Assembly (NCBI RefSeq): GCF_014534645.1
Contig: NZ_JACVQF010000224.1
Coordinates: forward strand, 62,001 to 126,000
Length of the DNA stretch: 64,000 nucleotides
Origin: Streptomyces griseicoloratus
Lineage (GTDB): Bacteria; Actinomycetota; Actinomycetes; Streptomycetales; Streptomycetaceae
Direction of reading: 5' to 3'
Below the pieces are notes generated by a model. It was given only the letters and a program-made list of their open reading frames with translations. It searched no databases and was not told where the DNA came from. This document shows, one piece after another, positions 1 to 9,000 of the stretch; the first letter of the stretch is position 1, and the number at the start of each line of letters is the position of its first letter. The position numbers and the translations under genes are program-made.

Positions 1-1
1 T

Positions 2-1393
2 GCGGGCTACTGGACGCGCCTGCTGCCGCTGCTCGCGGCCCTGGCCTGCGTCACCCGCGCCCCCTCCTTCGCACGTCCGCTGTGGAACCCCGACGAGGGC
101 TATCTCGCCGTACAGGCCGGCATGCTGGCCCACGGCGGCGAGCTGTACGAGACGGTCGTCGACCGCAAGCCGCCGCTGGTGCCGTGGCTGTACCAGGCCG
201 TGTTCGCGGTGGCCGGCCCCGACTCCCTGACGTATGTGCGGATCCTCGCGGTCCTCGCCCAGCTCGCCACCGCCGCGCTGCTCGCCTCCCTCGCCCGGCG
301 CCGCTGGGGCGACCGCGCGGGGCGCACGGCCGGGGTGCTGTACCTGCTGATCTCCGTCGGACTCAACCCCGAGGACGCGCAGGCGGCCACGTTCGAGGTG
401 TTCATACTGCCAGGCACGGCGGCCGCCATGTGGTGCGCCGACCGCCGCCGCTGGGGCGCGGCCGGTCTCGCCGCCGGCTGCGCCTTCCTGGCCAAACAGA
501 CCGGCGGCGCGGTCCTGCTGCCGGTGCTGTGGCTGTGCGGCGCCCGGCGGGGCGGACTGCTGCGGCTGGGCGCGGGGGCGGCGGCGCCGGTCCTGGGCGC
601 GGCCCTCGCCACCGACCCGGCGGGTTTCCTCTTCTGGACGGTCACGGGATCGGGCACCTACGCCTCTTTCAGCGGCTCCGTGCTCCATGTCGCGGGCCGG
701 GCCCTGGCCAACGCGACGATCCTCGCCGTCGCCTGCGCGGGCCTCGTCCCCGCCGTCCTGCACAACCGGCGCGCCGCCCGCACCGGCACGGCCGACCTGT
801 GGCTGTGGCTCGCCGCCTCGGCCGGGGCGGTCACGGTGGGCCTGCACTTCTTCGGCCACTACTACCTGCAACTCCTGCCGCCCCTGGCCCTGCTGGCCAC
901 GGCCGCGCTGCGCGCGCTGCCCCCGGGCCGCCTGGCCGGCCCGCTCCTCGCCACGGCCTGCTGCTGCGCACTGTTCCTGACCTGGGGCCTGCTCGCGCCG
1001 CGCGCCGAACTCGACCACGCCCGCCGCGTCGCGGACGCCGCCGCCCGCCGCACCGGCCCGGGCGACCGGGTCCTGTTCTGGGGCATGCACCCCGAGGCGT
1101 ACTGGTTCGCCGGCCGCGCCCCGGCCAGCCGCTACCTCACCGCGGGCCTCCTCACCAACTACAGCGGGGGCCGCGACGGCACCAGGACCGGGGAGCCGTA
1201 CGCCGTCGAGGGCGGCTGGAGAACCTTCCGCGAGGAACTGGCCACGCACCCGCCGGCCCTGATCGTCGACGACTCCCGCGGCAAACCGTACGCCCCGGAA
1301 CGGCTACCGAGCCTGCACCGCCTGCTGGCGGCGGGCTACGAGGAGGCGGGCACGGTGGACGGGGCGGTGCTGTATGCGCGGGAGGGGAGGTAG
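2..1393 (+). CDS. GT39-like membrane glycosyltransferase, 5' end outside the window
   Basis: The frame is open from base 2, so the true start lies upstream; 463 residues are visible, ending in TAG. Near the visible N-terminus is WNPDEGYLAVQAGML, the acidic Asp-Glu loop typical of GT-C enzymes of the ArnT/PMT (GT39) type, followed by VDRKPPLVPWLY. The rest is a chain of Leu/Ala/Val-rich membrane segments, with a soluble tail after about residue 340 (RVLFWGMHPEAYWFAGR). Such proteins transfer sugars from polyprenyl-phosphate donors on the outer face of the membrane. The nearby teichoic-acid-type polymerase and LCP ligase fit a role in decorating a wall polymer, but donor and acceptor cannot be read from sequence. 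An earlier internal ATG at 122 would remove the Asp-Glu loop and is not the real start. Confidence 0.8.
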   Translation, partial: AGYWTRLLPLLAALACVTRAPSFARPLWNPDEGYLAVQAGMLAHGGELYETVVDRKPPLVPWLYQAVFAVAGPDSLTYVRILAVLAQLATAALLASLARRRWGDRAGRTAGVLYLLISVGLNPEDAQAATFEVFILPGTAAAMWCADRRRWGAAGLAAGCAFLAKQTGGAVLLPVLWLCGARRGGLLRLGAGAAAPVLGAALATDPAGFLFWTVTGSGTYASFSGSVLHVAGRALANATILAVACAGLVPAVLHNRRAARTGTADLWLWLAASAGAVTVGLHFFGHYYLQLLPPLALLATAALRALPPGRLAGPLLATACCCALFLTWGLLAPRAELDHARRVADAAARRTGPGDRVLFWGMHPEAYWFAGRAPASRYLTAGLLTNYSGGRDGTRTGEPYAVEGGWRTFREELATHPPALIVDDSRGKPYAPERLPSLHRLLAAGYEEAGTVDGAVLYAREGR

Positions 1394-1870
1394 GGCGCGG
1401 CAGGGACCGGGGTGGACCGTGCCGGGCGGGGGCTGGGGCCTGCCTTGCGGGGCCGGCTTGGGGCAGTCGGGGCCGGGGGCCTGCCGTGCGGGGTTGCTTG
1501 GGGCAGGTGGGGCTGGGGCGCCGGATCGTTCGGGGGTTGGTCCGGGGTGGGTTGGGGTGCCTGCCCTCGCGGTGGTCTGGGGCAGGTGGCTCGGGGCGGA
1601 TCGCTCGCGGCTGGTCCGCGGCGGGTTTGGGGTGCCTTGCCGTGCGGGGGTGGCTTGGGGCGGTGGGGCTCGGGGTGCCGGATCGTCTGGGGCCGGTTCG
1701 GGGTGGGGCTTGGTGCCGGATCGTTCTGGGCTGGTCCGGGCGGGCTCGGGGTGCCGAACCGCTCGGGGCCGGCCCGGGGTTGCGGCTGCGGTTGTGGGCG
1801 TCTGCCGGCCGGGGCCGGTCCGGACGCGGCGTCGGTCGCTGAGGCCGGACGCCGGGGCGCGCGCCCGAGG
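1394..1870. repeat. G-rich degenerate repeat tract, no gene seen
   Basis: This 477-bp gap is strongly G-biased on the + strand and is built from diverged copies of a few phrases. Examples are TGCCGTGCGGGG, TTGGGGCAGGTGGGG, GGTGCCGGATCGT and GGTCCGGG, returning roughly every 75-90 bases. Frames are open only because stop codons are rare in such DNA; the translations are Gly/Arg/Pro-rich and match nothing I recognise. It separates the convergent 3' ends of the glycosyltransferase and the NYN gene. I see no clear terminator in it, though runs of three to five Gs could form quadruplex structures. Confidence 0.6.
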
Positions 1871-2245
1871 TCAGGCCGGGCGGACCGTTCGCGGTCCCGT
1901 CACCTGCGCGCCCAGCTCCGTCACCCGGCGCCGCAGCTCCCGGTCGGCCGTCACCACCAGGACGGGGCGGTCGCCGGCCCCGGCGACCAGACCGACCATG
2001 TGGTCGTCGCCGCTGCCGGGCGCGGCCTCCACCCGTACGCCCGGCACGGAGTCCACGCCACGGGCGGCGCCCTCGACGACGAGGACGATCTCCACCAGGC
2101 CCGACTGCCCCGGAACCCCGTCCTCCGCCAGCCGGTCCCGCAGCCGCTCCGCCGCCCCGCGCCGGTCCCGCCACCATCCGTCGGGCACCGACCCGACGAC
2201 GTTCGCGGCGTCCACGATCACGAGCAGGGCAGCGTTGTCGTCCAT
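1871..2245 (-). CDS. NYN/PIN-like RNA-nuclease-fold protein
   Basis: A 124-residue protein with ATG at 2245-2243 and TGA at 1873-1871. It begins almost directly with a hydrophobic strand and the motif LLVIVDAANVVGS. This is the first acidic motif of the NYN (YacP-like) branch of the PIN nuclease superfamily. Further acidic positions follow: EIVLVVEGAARG, GSGDDHMVGLV and VVTADRELRRRV. These correspond to the conserved Asp set that binds metal in NYN/PIN domains. The family cleaves RNA; the target here is unknown. It is divergent from the propeller gene at 2327 with 81 bp between them. Domain assignment is fairly sure; catalytic activity is inferred from the retained acidic residues. Confidence 0.7.
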   Translation of the reverse strand: MDDNAALLVIVDAANVVGSVPDGWWRDRRGAAERLRDRLAEDGVPGQSGLVEIVLVVEGAARGVDSVPGVRVEAAPGSGDDHMVGLVAGAGDRPVLVVTADRELRRRVTELGAQVTGPRTVRPA

Positions 2246-2314
2246 GCCGCACAGGGTCGCACGGGGCTCCTCCGGCAGGTCGTACCCGGTCGGCGAGGCC
2301 CGACCGGTCCCGCT

Positions 2315-2320
2315 TAGAGT
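2315..2320 (+). promoter_or_regulatory. -10 hexamer placing a leaderless start
   Basis: TAGAGT ends six bases before the GTG at 2327, and there is no Shine-Dalgarno-like sequence between. That spacing is what a leaderless transcript would show. A -35 match is not obvious. Confidence 0.4.
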
Positions 2321-2326
2321 GATCCG

Positions 2327-3346
2327 GTGAACGGCGACTGGCTTCTCCTCGGCCGCGACGGCCGCCTCAGTGTCTACCTCCCCTCGGACGACGCCGCCCT
2401 GTGGCGTGCCGAACGCGTACCCGGCGGTGCCTGGGAGGAGCCGCGCAGGATCGGCGGCGACCAGCGACTGCACCCCGGCTTCGCGGTCGGCCGGGGCACC
2501 GACGGCTACACCCATCTGGCCGCATGGCGCCCCACGGGGACCGGCACCGCCACCCTCGTGCACTCCACGCACTTCCGGCCGCTGCTCGCGCCCCTGGACT
2601 GGCAGCCGGCCGGCCACCCGAACAAGCAGGGCGACCGCACCGGGACGCCGGCCGTCGCCGTCGACGCCCAGGGCCGCGCCCACCTGTTCGTGCGCAACGG
2701 TGGCGGCGGCATGAGCATGCTGGCCCAGAAGGAGAAGGGCGGCTGGGACCCCTGGCGGGACCTGAAGGGACGCAACGTCCAGGAGGCGCCCGTGGCCGTG
2801 ACGGGCCGCTCCGGCCTGGTCGATCTGTACGCGGCCGTCCCCGGCGGGATCATGCACTGGCGGCAGGAGAAGCCGGGCGCGCGTCCGGTGCCGGCGGAGG
2901 GGACCGACGCGCCGGTCCGCCCGGGCACCCTCCGCGCCCTCGCCACTTCGGACGAGAACACGACCCTCTTCTTCACCGACGACGAGACCGGCGAGCTGTG
3001 CGCCTGGCGCCCGGGGGAGAAGGCGGTGCCCCTGGTGGCCGCTGCCGGCCCCGGCCCGGTCTCCGCCGTCCGCTGCGAGATCGACGGCCACGACTGCACG
3101 CTGCTGGCCCAGCGTTCGGCCGCCGGCCGCGTCGTCTTCGCCGCGTACCCCACGGAGCAGGAGGCGGTCGGCGCGGCGTGGACGGAGTCGGGCCCGGCGC
3201 TGCCGGCGGACGCGATGGTGTCGCTGGCCCTGGACGCCGACGGCCGGCTGGTGGCGGCCTCGCTCTCGCCGTCCACCGGACAGCTCCTGCTCACCCGCCG
3301 CAAGGACGAGCCGGGCCTGGCGCTCGGCGCCTGGCGAGCGGTCTGA
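2327..3346 (+). CDS. Beta-propeller-like protein, copy A
   Basis: A 339-residue protein starting at GTG. It is made of repeated strand-rich modules, each with a small polar turn and a tryptophan or aromatic end: GDWLLLGRDGRLSVYL, GTDGYTHLAAWRP, AQGRAHLFVRNGGGGMS, LVDLYAAVPGGIMHWRQ, TTLFFTDDETGELCAW. This is the pattern of PLL/tachylectin-type propellers that bind sugars or act as scaffolds. No signal peptide or membrane segment is visible, so it appears cytoplasmic. The next gene, 3479-4597, is a clear paralogue (HGDWLTLGRDGRLSLYVP), so the pair arose by tandem duplication. Function is unknown; the surrounding polymer genes make a glycan-related role possible but unproven. Confidence 0.65.
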   Translation: MNGDWLLLGRDGRLSVYLPSDDAALWRAERVPGGAWEEPRRIGGDQRLHPGFAVGRGTDGYTHLAAWRPTGTGTATLVHSTHFRPLLAPLDWQPAGHPNKQGDRTGTPAVAVDAQGRAHLFVRNGGGGMSMLAQKEKGGWDPWRDLKGRNVQEAPVAVTGRSGLVDLYAAVPGGIMHWRQEKPGARPVPAEGTDAPVRPGTLRALATSDENTTLFFTDDETGELCAWRPGEKAVPLVAAAGPGPVSAVRCEIDGHDCTLLAQRSAAGRVVFAAYPTEQEAVGAAWTESGPALPADAMVSLALDADGRLVAASLSPSTGQLLLTRRKDEPGLALGAWRAV

Positions 3347-3478
3347 CGGCGGTTCAACGCCCGGGCGACCGAGCCATGGGGAACTGGTGAACGAACGGCA
3401 TATGATGTTCCGCGTTCGAGCGTCGCTGTCCGTGACACCGACCGTGACACGGCGGGCTTGAGGAAGGTGCACCAGGCC

Positions 3479-4597
3479 ATGCGGAGAAGGTCGGCAGGCC
3501 CCGTCGGCGCCCCCCGCCAGGTCGGGCCCGGCGCCGTGGAGCGGGGGCGGGAGACGCCGGGGTCGGCCCACGGCGACTGGCTCACCCTCGGACGGGACGG
3601 CCGGCTCAGCCTCTACGTGCCCACCGACGGCGGCCTGGTCCGCTGGACGGAGACCGCCGTGGGCGGCCCGGAGTGGAGCGGACCGCACTTCGTGGCCGTG
3701 GCGGGGCTGACGCACCTGACGGTGACGCAGGGTGCGGACACCTACGTCCACTTCCTCGGCCGCAGGGAGCGCGAGCGCGCCGACGGCGCCCTGGGCGTGG
3801 ACATCGTGCACGCCATCCAGTACCAGACGGGACTGGCCTTCACGGAATGGCGCTCGCTCGGCAATCCGCACCGGGACCGCGAACAGGGCCGGGAGCTGGG
3901 CCGGCCTGTCGGGGCGGTCGCGGCCGACGGCACCGTGCATGTCTTCGTACCGAACGCGCACGGCGGTCTGTCGCTGCGCCGCGAGTCCCCGACCGGCAAA
4001 TGGCGGGCCTGGGAGGACCTTCGGGGCAGCGGCATCGACGAGCCGCCCGCGACGGTCGCCCTCGCCGCGGGGCGGCTGGAGGTCTGCGCCGCCGCCGCGT
4101 CGGGCATCTTCGTCTGGCGGCAGACGGCGCCCGGCGGCGACTTCGACGGTCCCCAGGGCTTCGCGCTGCGCCCGACTCCCGGCACGGTCACCGCGCTGGA
4201 GACCGGGCCGGACCGGGCCACGTTCTTCTGGACCGACGCCGACGGCGGCGCGGCCGCATGGCGGGCGGGTGACTGGCCCGCCGCGCTCGGCGGATCGCCG
4301 GCGCGGCAGCCGTACGCGTCCCTGCGCACGGCGGTGGACGGCTACGACTGCGTCGTCCTCGCCCACCGGGACCGGGACGGCTCCGTCGTGCTCGGCATGG
4401 GCGGCACCGAGAACGAGGGCGGCGGATTCTGGTGGTACGGGCTGGGCGAGCCCTGCCAGGGCGTTCCCGCCCTCGCCCGGGACGGCCGCGGGCGGGTGGT
4501 GATGGCGCTGGTCGGACCCGACGGCGCACCGAAGGTGGCCCGTCAGGAGGACGGCGCCGGGCTCACCCTCGCCCGGTGGCAGACCCTCGGGCACTGA
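3479..4597 (+). CDS. Beta-propeller-like protein, copy B
   Basis: A 372-residue paralogue of the preceding gene. I prefer the ATG at 3479, 11 bases after AGGAAGG; a TTG at 3458 and a GTG at 3467 are in frame but precede or overlap that ribosome site. It has a basic 30-residue N-terminal extension that copy A lacks. The same modules follow: GDWLTLGRDGRLSLYVP, GADTYVHFLGRRE, DGTVHVFVPNAHGGLSLRRE, RLEVCAAAASGIFVWRQ, ATFFWTDADGGAAAWR. No signal peptide or transmembrane segment is seen. The short gap to the convergent LCP gene, 34 bp, leaves little room for a terminator. The fold call is by repeat pattern; the activity is unknown. Confidence 0.65.
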   Translation: MRRRSAGPVGAPRQVGPGAVERGRETPGSAHGDWLTLGRDGRLSLYVPTDGGLVRWTETAVGGPEWSGPHFVAVAGLTHLTVTQGADTYVHFLGRRERERADGALGVDIVHAIQYQTGLAFTEWRSLGNPHRDREQGRELGRPVGAVAADGTVHVFVPNAHGGLSLRRESPTGKWRAWEDLRGSGIDEPPATVALAAGRLEVCAAAASGIFVWRQTAPGGDFDGPQGFALRPTPGTVTALETGPDRATFFWTDADGGAAAWRAGDWPAALGGSPARQPYASLRTAVDGYDCVVLAHRDRDGSVVLGMGGTENEGGGFWWYGLGEPCQGVPALARDGRGRVVMALVGPDGAPKVARQEDGAGLTLARWQTLGH

Positions 4598-4631
4598 GCG
4601 GCCGGCGCCGTACGCCGCCTCGAACGGGAGG

Positions 4632-5720
4632 TCAGTCGCCCACCGCGGGCGACTTCTTCGCGGACTCCGGAATCTCGGAGTCCGAGCGGATGGCCTTCCA
4701 CAGCTGGGTCGCCTGGGGCTCCGCGGCCACGACCCGGTTCGGATCGGTCTTGTCGTAGGCCACGGGCAGCATGATCGTCTCCATGGACGCGGGGTCGACC
4801 CCGTTCATGCTGCGGGCGAAGTCCGCGAGGCTGGTCAGCGAGGCCAGTTCGGAGTCGGTGGTGAGGGCCGAGGTCAGCGTGTCGGCGATCTTGTACGTCT
4901 TGGTGGGGCTGCCCAGCAGGTCCTGCCGCTTGACCTCGCTCAGCAGCGCGATCAGGAACTGCTGCTGCAGTCCTATGCGGCCGAGGTCACTGCCGTCGCC
5001 GACCCCGTGCCGGGTCCGCACGAACGCCAGGGACTGGGTGCCGTCCAGGGTGTGGGTGCCCGCGCTCAGGTCCAGGCCGCTGGAACTGTCCTTGATGGGC
5101 TCGTCGATGGTGACGGTCACACCGCCGATGGCGTCGACCAGTCCCTTGAACCCGGCGAAGTCGATCTCCATGTAGTGGTCCATGCGGACACCGGACATCT
5201 TCTCCACGGTCTTGACCACGCAGGCCGGTCCCGCCTGCGAGTACACGGAGTTGAACATCACGCGCTTCGCCTCGGGGAGGCTGGAGCCGTCGGACTTGGT
5301 GCACTCCGGGCGGGTGACGAGGGTGTCGCGCGGGATGCTCACGGCGACGGCCTGCTTGCGGCCCTCGGGGATGTGCACGACCAGGGCGGTGTCCGAACGG
5401 GCGCCGGAGACCTTGCCGGTGCCGAGCGAGGCGTTGTCACCGGCGCGGGAGTCCGAGCCGAGGACCAGCAGGTTCTGACCCGACGTCGGAAGCTTCTCCG
5501 GACGGTCGTCACCGAGGGCCTTGTCCAGGTCCACACCGTCGATGTTCCCGTTGAGGCCGCTGTAGAGCCAGTAGCCGGTACCGCCGACGGCGAGCAGCAG
5601 GACCACGAACGCCAGCAGGACGATGCGGCCCCAGCGCCTCCGGCCGCGTTGCGCGCGGCGCCCGCCGCCGGGCGCGGCCCTGCGGGCACGCCTGGGCCCC
5701 GTGGTGGTGCTGTGTGACAT
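4632..5720 (-). CDS. LytR-CpsA-Psr family glycopolymer ligase
   Basis: A 362-residue membrane protein. A basic cytoplasmic tail of about 30 residues is followed by one transmembrane helix (IVLLAFVVLLLAVGGTGYWLY). The extracellular LCP domain then runs from about residue 85 to 265. Diagnostic motifs are NLLVLGSDSRAGD, SDTALVVHIPEG, VAVSIPRDTLV, the IDFAGFKGLVDAIGGV segment, and the Arg-rich FVRTRHGVGDGSDLGRIGLQQQFL. LCP enzymes transfer undecaprenyl-pyrophosphate-linked polymers such as wall teichoic acid or arabinogalactan to peptidoglycan. It is divergent from the GT2-TagF polymerase at 6090 and is the natural ligase for that product, although Streptomyces usually carries several LCP paralogues. 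Confidence 0.92.
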   Translation of the reverse strand: MSHSTTTGPRRARRAAPGGGRRAQRGRRRWGRIVLLAFVVLLLAVGGTGYWLYSGLNGNIDGVDLDKALGDDRPEKLPTSGQNLLVLGSDSRAGDNASLGTGKVSGARSDTALVVHIPEGRKQAVAVSIPRDTLVTRPECTKSDGSSLPEAKRVMFNSVYSQAGPACVVKTVEKMSGVRMDHYMEIDFAGFKGLVDAIGGVTVTIDEPIKDSSSGLDLSAGTHTLDGTQSLAFVRTRHGVGDGSDLGRIGLQQQFLIALLSEVKRQDLLGSPTKTYKIADTLTSALTTDSELASLTSLADFARSMNGVDPASMETIMLPVAYDKTDPNRVVAAEPQATQLWKAIRSDSEIPESAKKSPAVGD

Positions 5721-5816
5721 GGTGTTCGGTTCCTCTCCTCACGGGCTCCGCGCAGCGGAGTCGCAGGGCCCGGGTGGGGGGAAACCGGCCCACTATGCGG
5801 TCGTGTCAGTGGCAGA

Positions 5817-5822
5817 ACTATA
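5817..5822 (-). promoter_or_regulatory. Possible -10 (TATAGT) for the LCP gene
   Basis: The intergenic stretch 5721-6089 is unusually AT-rich for this genome between about 5810 and 5960. On the minus strand TATAGT lies about 100 bases upstream of the LCP start. A convincing -35 at the right spacing is not seen. Confidence 0.3.
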
Positions 5823-5898
5823 TGCGCGCCGACCCATAGCGACTTTACGAGCCGGGAACCATAGCGCGTTACAGCGATGGATGCCACATTAACTGACC

Positions 5899-5926
5899 TT
5901 GACCATCCTTAAGGGTGACATAAGAT
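5899..5926 (+). promoter_or_regulatory. Housekeeping-type promoter for the GT2-TagF gene
   Basis: TTGACC at 5899-5904 and TAAGAT at 5921-5926 are separated by 16 bases. This is a close match to the main sigma factor consensus, in the AT-rich part of the divergent gap 5721-6089. It would give an mRNA with a leader of about 155 bases before the start at 6090. I found no recognisable riboswitch in that leader. Confidence 0.6.
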
Positions 5927-6089
5927 ATGGCGAACCTGTGACCGTGGTGAAGGGGGGCTTTCTCGGCGGTCAGAGGGATCGGTGAGGCCAGAGCGGCAAG
6001 GGGAAGCTGCGGGTTCACCGTAGGGGTGGGGCGTCCAGTCCGGACTGATGAATGGCCCGCTGGGCGAAATGTCTTGGTAGGAGTACGAG

Positions 6090-9000
6090 TTGGTGGATCG
6101 TCCGCGTCTGAGCATCGTCGTGCCCTTCCAGGACGTCGAGACCTATCTCGCAGAGTGTCTGGAATCGATCGCTCGCCAGTCGTTCCGCGACTTCGAGGTG
6201 ATCCTCGTCGACGACGGCTCCACCGACGGCTCCTCGCGGATCGCCGCCGACTTCTGCGCGGCCGACCCCCGCTTCCGGATGATCCGCCAGGAGGCGCACG
6301 GTCCGGGCCACGCACGCAACACCGGGCTGCGGGCCATGCACCCGCAGGGCGAGTTCCTGGCCTTCGTCGACGGGGACGACGTCATCCCCGAATACGCCTA
6401 CAGCTTGCTGATCCGCACGCTCGAGGAGTCCGACTCGGACTTCGTCTCGGGCAACGTGCAGATGATGAACTCCACCAAGAAGTGGCAGTCACCGCTGCAC
6501 AAGGGACCGATGCAGAAGAACCGGCGCGGCACGCACATCACCCGGTTCGAGGCGCTCATCTACGACCGCACCGTCTGGAACAAGATGTTCCGGCGGTCCT
6601 TCTGGGACTACCACTTCATAGAGTTCCCCGAGGGCGTCATGTACGAGGACTCCTGGGTCAACATGTACGCCCACTTCCGCGCCGCCAAGGTCGACGTCAT
6701 CACCGACATCGTCTACTTCTGGCGCCGGCGCGAGGGCGGGGCCGCGCCGTCCATCACCCAGCGCCACAGCGAGCTGTCCAACCTGCGCGACCGGGTCGCG
6801 GCAGTGCAGTCGGTCAGCCGCTTCCTGGCGGAGCGCCGCTCGCGCCAGTACGAGGAGAGCAAGCGCAAGTACGACCTCGCCTGCCTGAAGTCCGACCTCA
6901 TGCTGCACCTCAAGGTGCTGCCGGACGCGGACGAAGAGTACCGGCAGGCGTTCATGCAGTGGGCCAACGAGTTCCTGGACGAGGCCGACCTCACCATCAT
7001 CGACGAGCTGCCCGCGGACGCCCGCGTGAAGTGGCTGCTGGTGCGTGAGTGGCGGCTGGCCGAACTGCTCGACGTCATCGAGTTCGAGCGCCGCGGTGGC
7101 CCGATGCCCGTCCAGCGCCGTTGGCACCGCTACCTGAAGTACCCCTACCTCGGGGACCGGGAGGTCGGCCTCGACAAGAAGGCGTTCCGGCTCGACAAGG
7201 AACTCTCCCTGCACGGCTCCCTCAGCGGCGCCCGCTGGAGCACCAACGGCGACCTGCTGACCCTCACCGGGACCGCGTACGTGCGCTTCATCAACGTGCA
7301 CAAGAAGCACATGTCGGTCAAAGCGATCGCCCTGCGGAACAAGAAGCAGGGGCGGATGGTCATCACCACCGCGAAGACCACCTACGCCCCGCAGGCCACC
7401 GAGCACTCCAACCAGAATCGTTACTGCTACGACTGGGCCGGCTTCGAGGCCCGGATCGACACCACCCGCCTCAAGCGCAAGGGCCAGTGGGTCGAGGGCA
7501 CCTGGGACGTGGCCGCCGGCGTCCTCAGCCGCGGGCTGTTCCGCTACCGCGGCATCGACCGGGGCGGTGCCGGCAGCGCCGCCAACCCCCCGTACAAGTA
7601 CGTCGACAAGAACACCCGCATCCTTCCGGTCTTCCTCCAGGGCAAGCTCAAGCTCCGCGTGGAGGTCGTGCGGTGCCGCATCACGGGCCACCGCCTGGTC
7701 GGCGACCAGCTGGAACTGCGGGGGGTCTACCTCGGCCCGAAGGTCCCGGAGTGGGGCAAGCTCCGCGTCACCAGTCTGAGCGGCGCCGGCCGGCACGACG
7801 GCAAGGTGTACTTCACCCCCGGCGGAGAGGGCTGGTGCACCTTCGCGGCCCGGCTCCCGCTGCGCTCCCTCGTCCCCGGCTTCCGCGCCGACGCCCAGGC
7901 GGACACGGACATCCCGCAGTCCTGGAGCATGGGCAGCAACGGCTGGAAGACGACCCTCCACGTGGAGGGCCGCAAGATGACCATCTACCCCGTCATGGCG
8001 GAGGAGACGACGGACGGGCACTACCGCATGCCCGCCTCGCTGCAGACCCGGGAGGGCGACCGGGAGGTCGTCGTCCACCGCAACGGCTCCGGCTACCTGG
8101 TGCTGTTCGAGCGCGCCACCCTGCCCACGGTGACGGATTTCGCCTGGCACGAGGACGGCTCGCTGGTGATCCACGGCCGGTACCTGGCCGCGGACCGGCT
8201 GTCGCCCCGGGAGTACCAGGACGCGCACATCGTGGTGCGCTCCCGCGCGCACGGCGCCGAGCGCGACGTCCCGCTGGAGTGGAACGGCAACGAGTTCCGG
8301 TGCGTCGTCACCCCCGCCGCCATGCGGACGCTGGCCGGTGACATCCCGCTCGCGGCCGGCCGCTGGGACTTCTTCCTGCGCCGCCAGGACCTGTCGTCGG
8401 TGGCCCGCGAGGACCGTCTCGAAGACCTGATGGTCAAGATCGAACAAGACCTGATCCGCTCGTTCCCCGAGGAGTACGAGGAGGACGAGCGGCGCTACGA
8501 ACTCCAGGCCGAGGCCTACGACCGGCTGTCCCTGCTCGTCCATTCGGCCATGCCCGACAACGCGCGGGGCCCGTACCGCCAGAAGCTGCTGCGCACCAAG
8601 GCATATCCGGCGGCCAGGCGGCAGAAGGTGCGCCCCGCCGTCCTCTTCGACGCCTTCAAGGGCACCCAGTACTCGGACAGCCCCCGGGCCCTGCACGAGG
8701 AACTGCTCCGGCGCGGTACCGACCTCGAACACCTGTGGGTGGTGCGCGACGACCAGGTGCAGGTGCCGCCCACGGCGATCCCGATCCGCATGTGGTCGCC
8801 CGAGTGGTACGAGGCCCTCGCCACCAGCCGGTACGTCGTCGCCAACAACCACCTCCCGGACTGGTTCCAGAGGCGGGACGGCCAGATCGTCGTCCAGACC
8901 TGGCACGGCACCCCGCTGAAGAAGATCGGCCACGACATCGAGTCCATCCACTTCGCCGACCGGCGCTACCTGGAACGGGTCGAGAAGGAGGTGCAGAACT

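Noticed and set aside
1871-4594. A 907-codon open frame on the minus strand
   Set aside because: Only its last 124 codons (the NYN gene) are convincing. The rest is antisense to two paralogous propeller genes and open only because stops are rare in GC-rich DNA.
5721-6089. Riboswitch upstream of the LCP or GT2-TagF gene
   Set aside because: No conserved core of a cyclic-di-AMP, cobalamin or other known riboswitch can be seen; AT-richness is explained by promoters.
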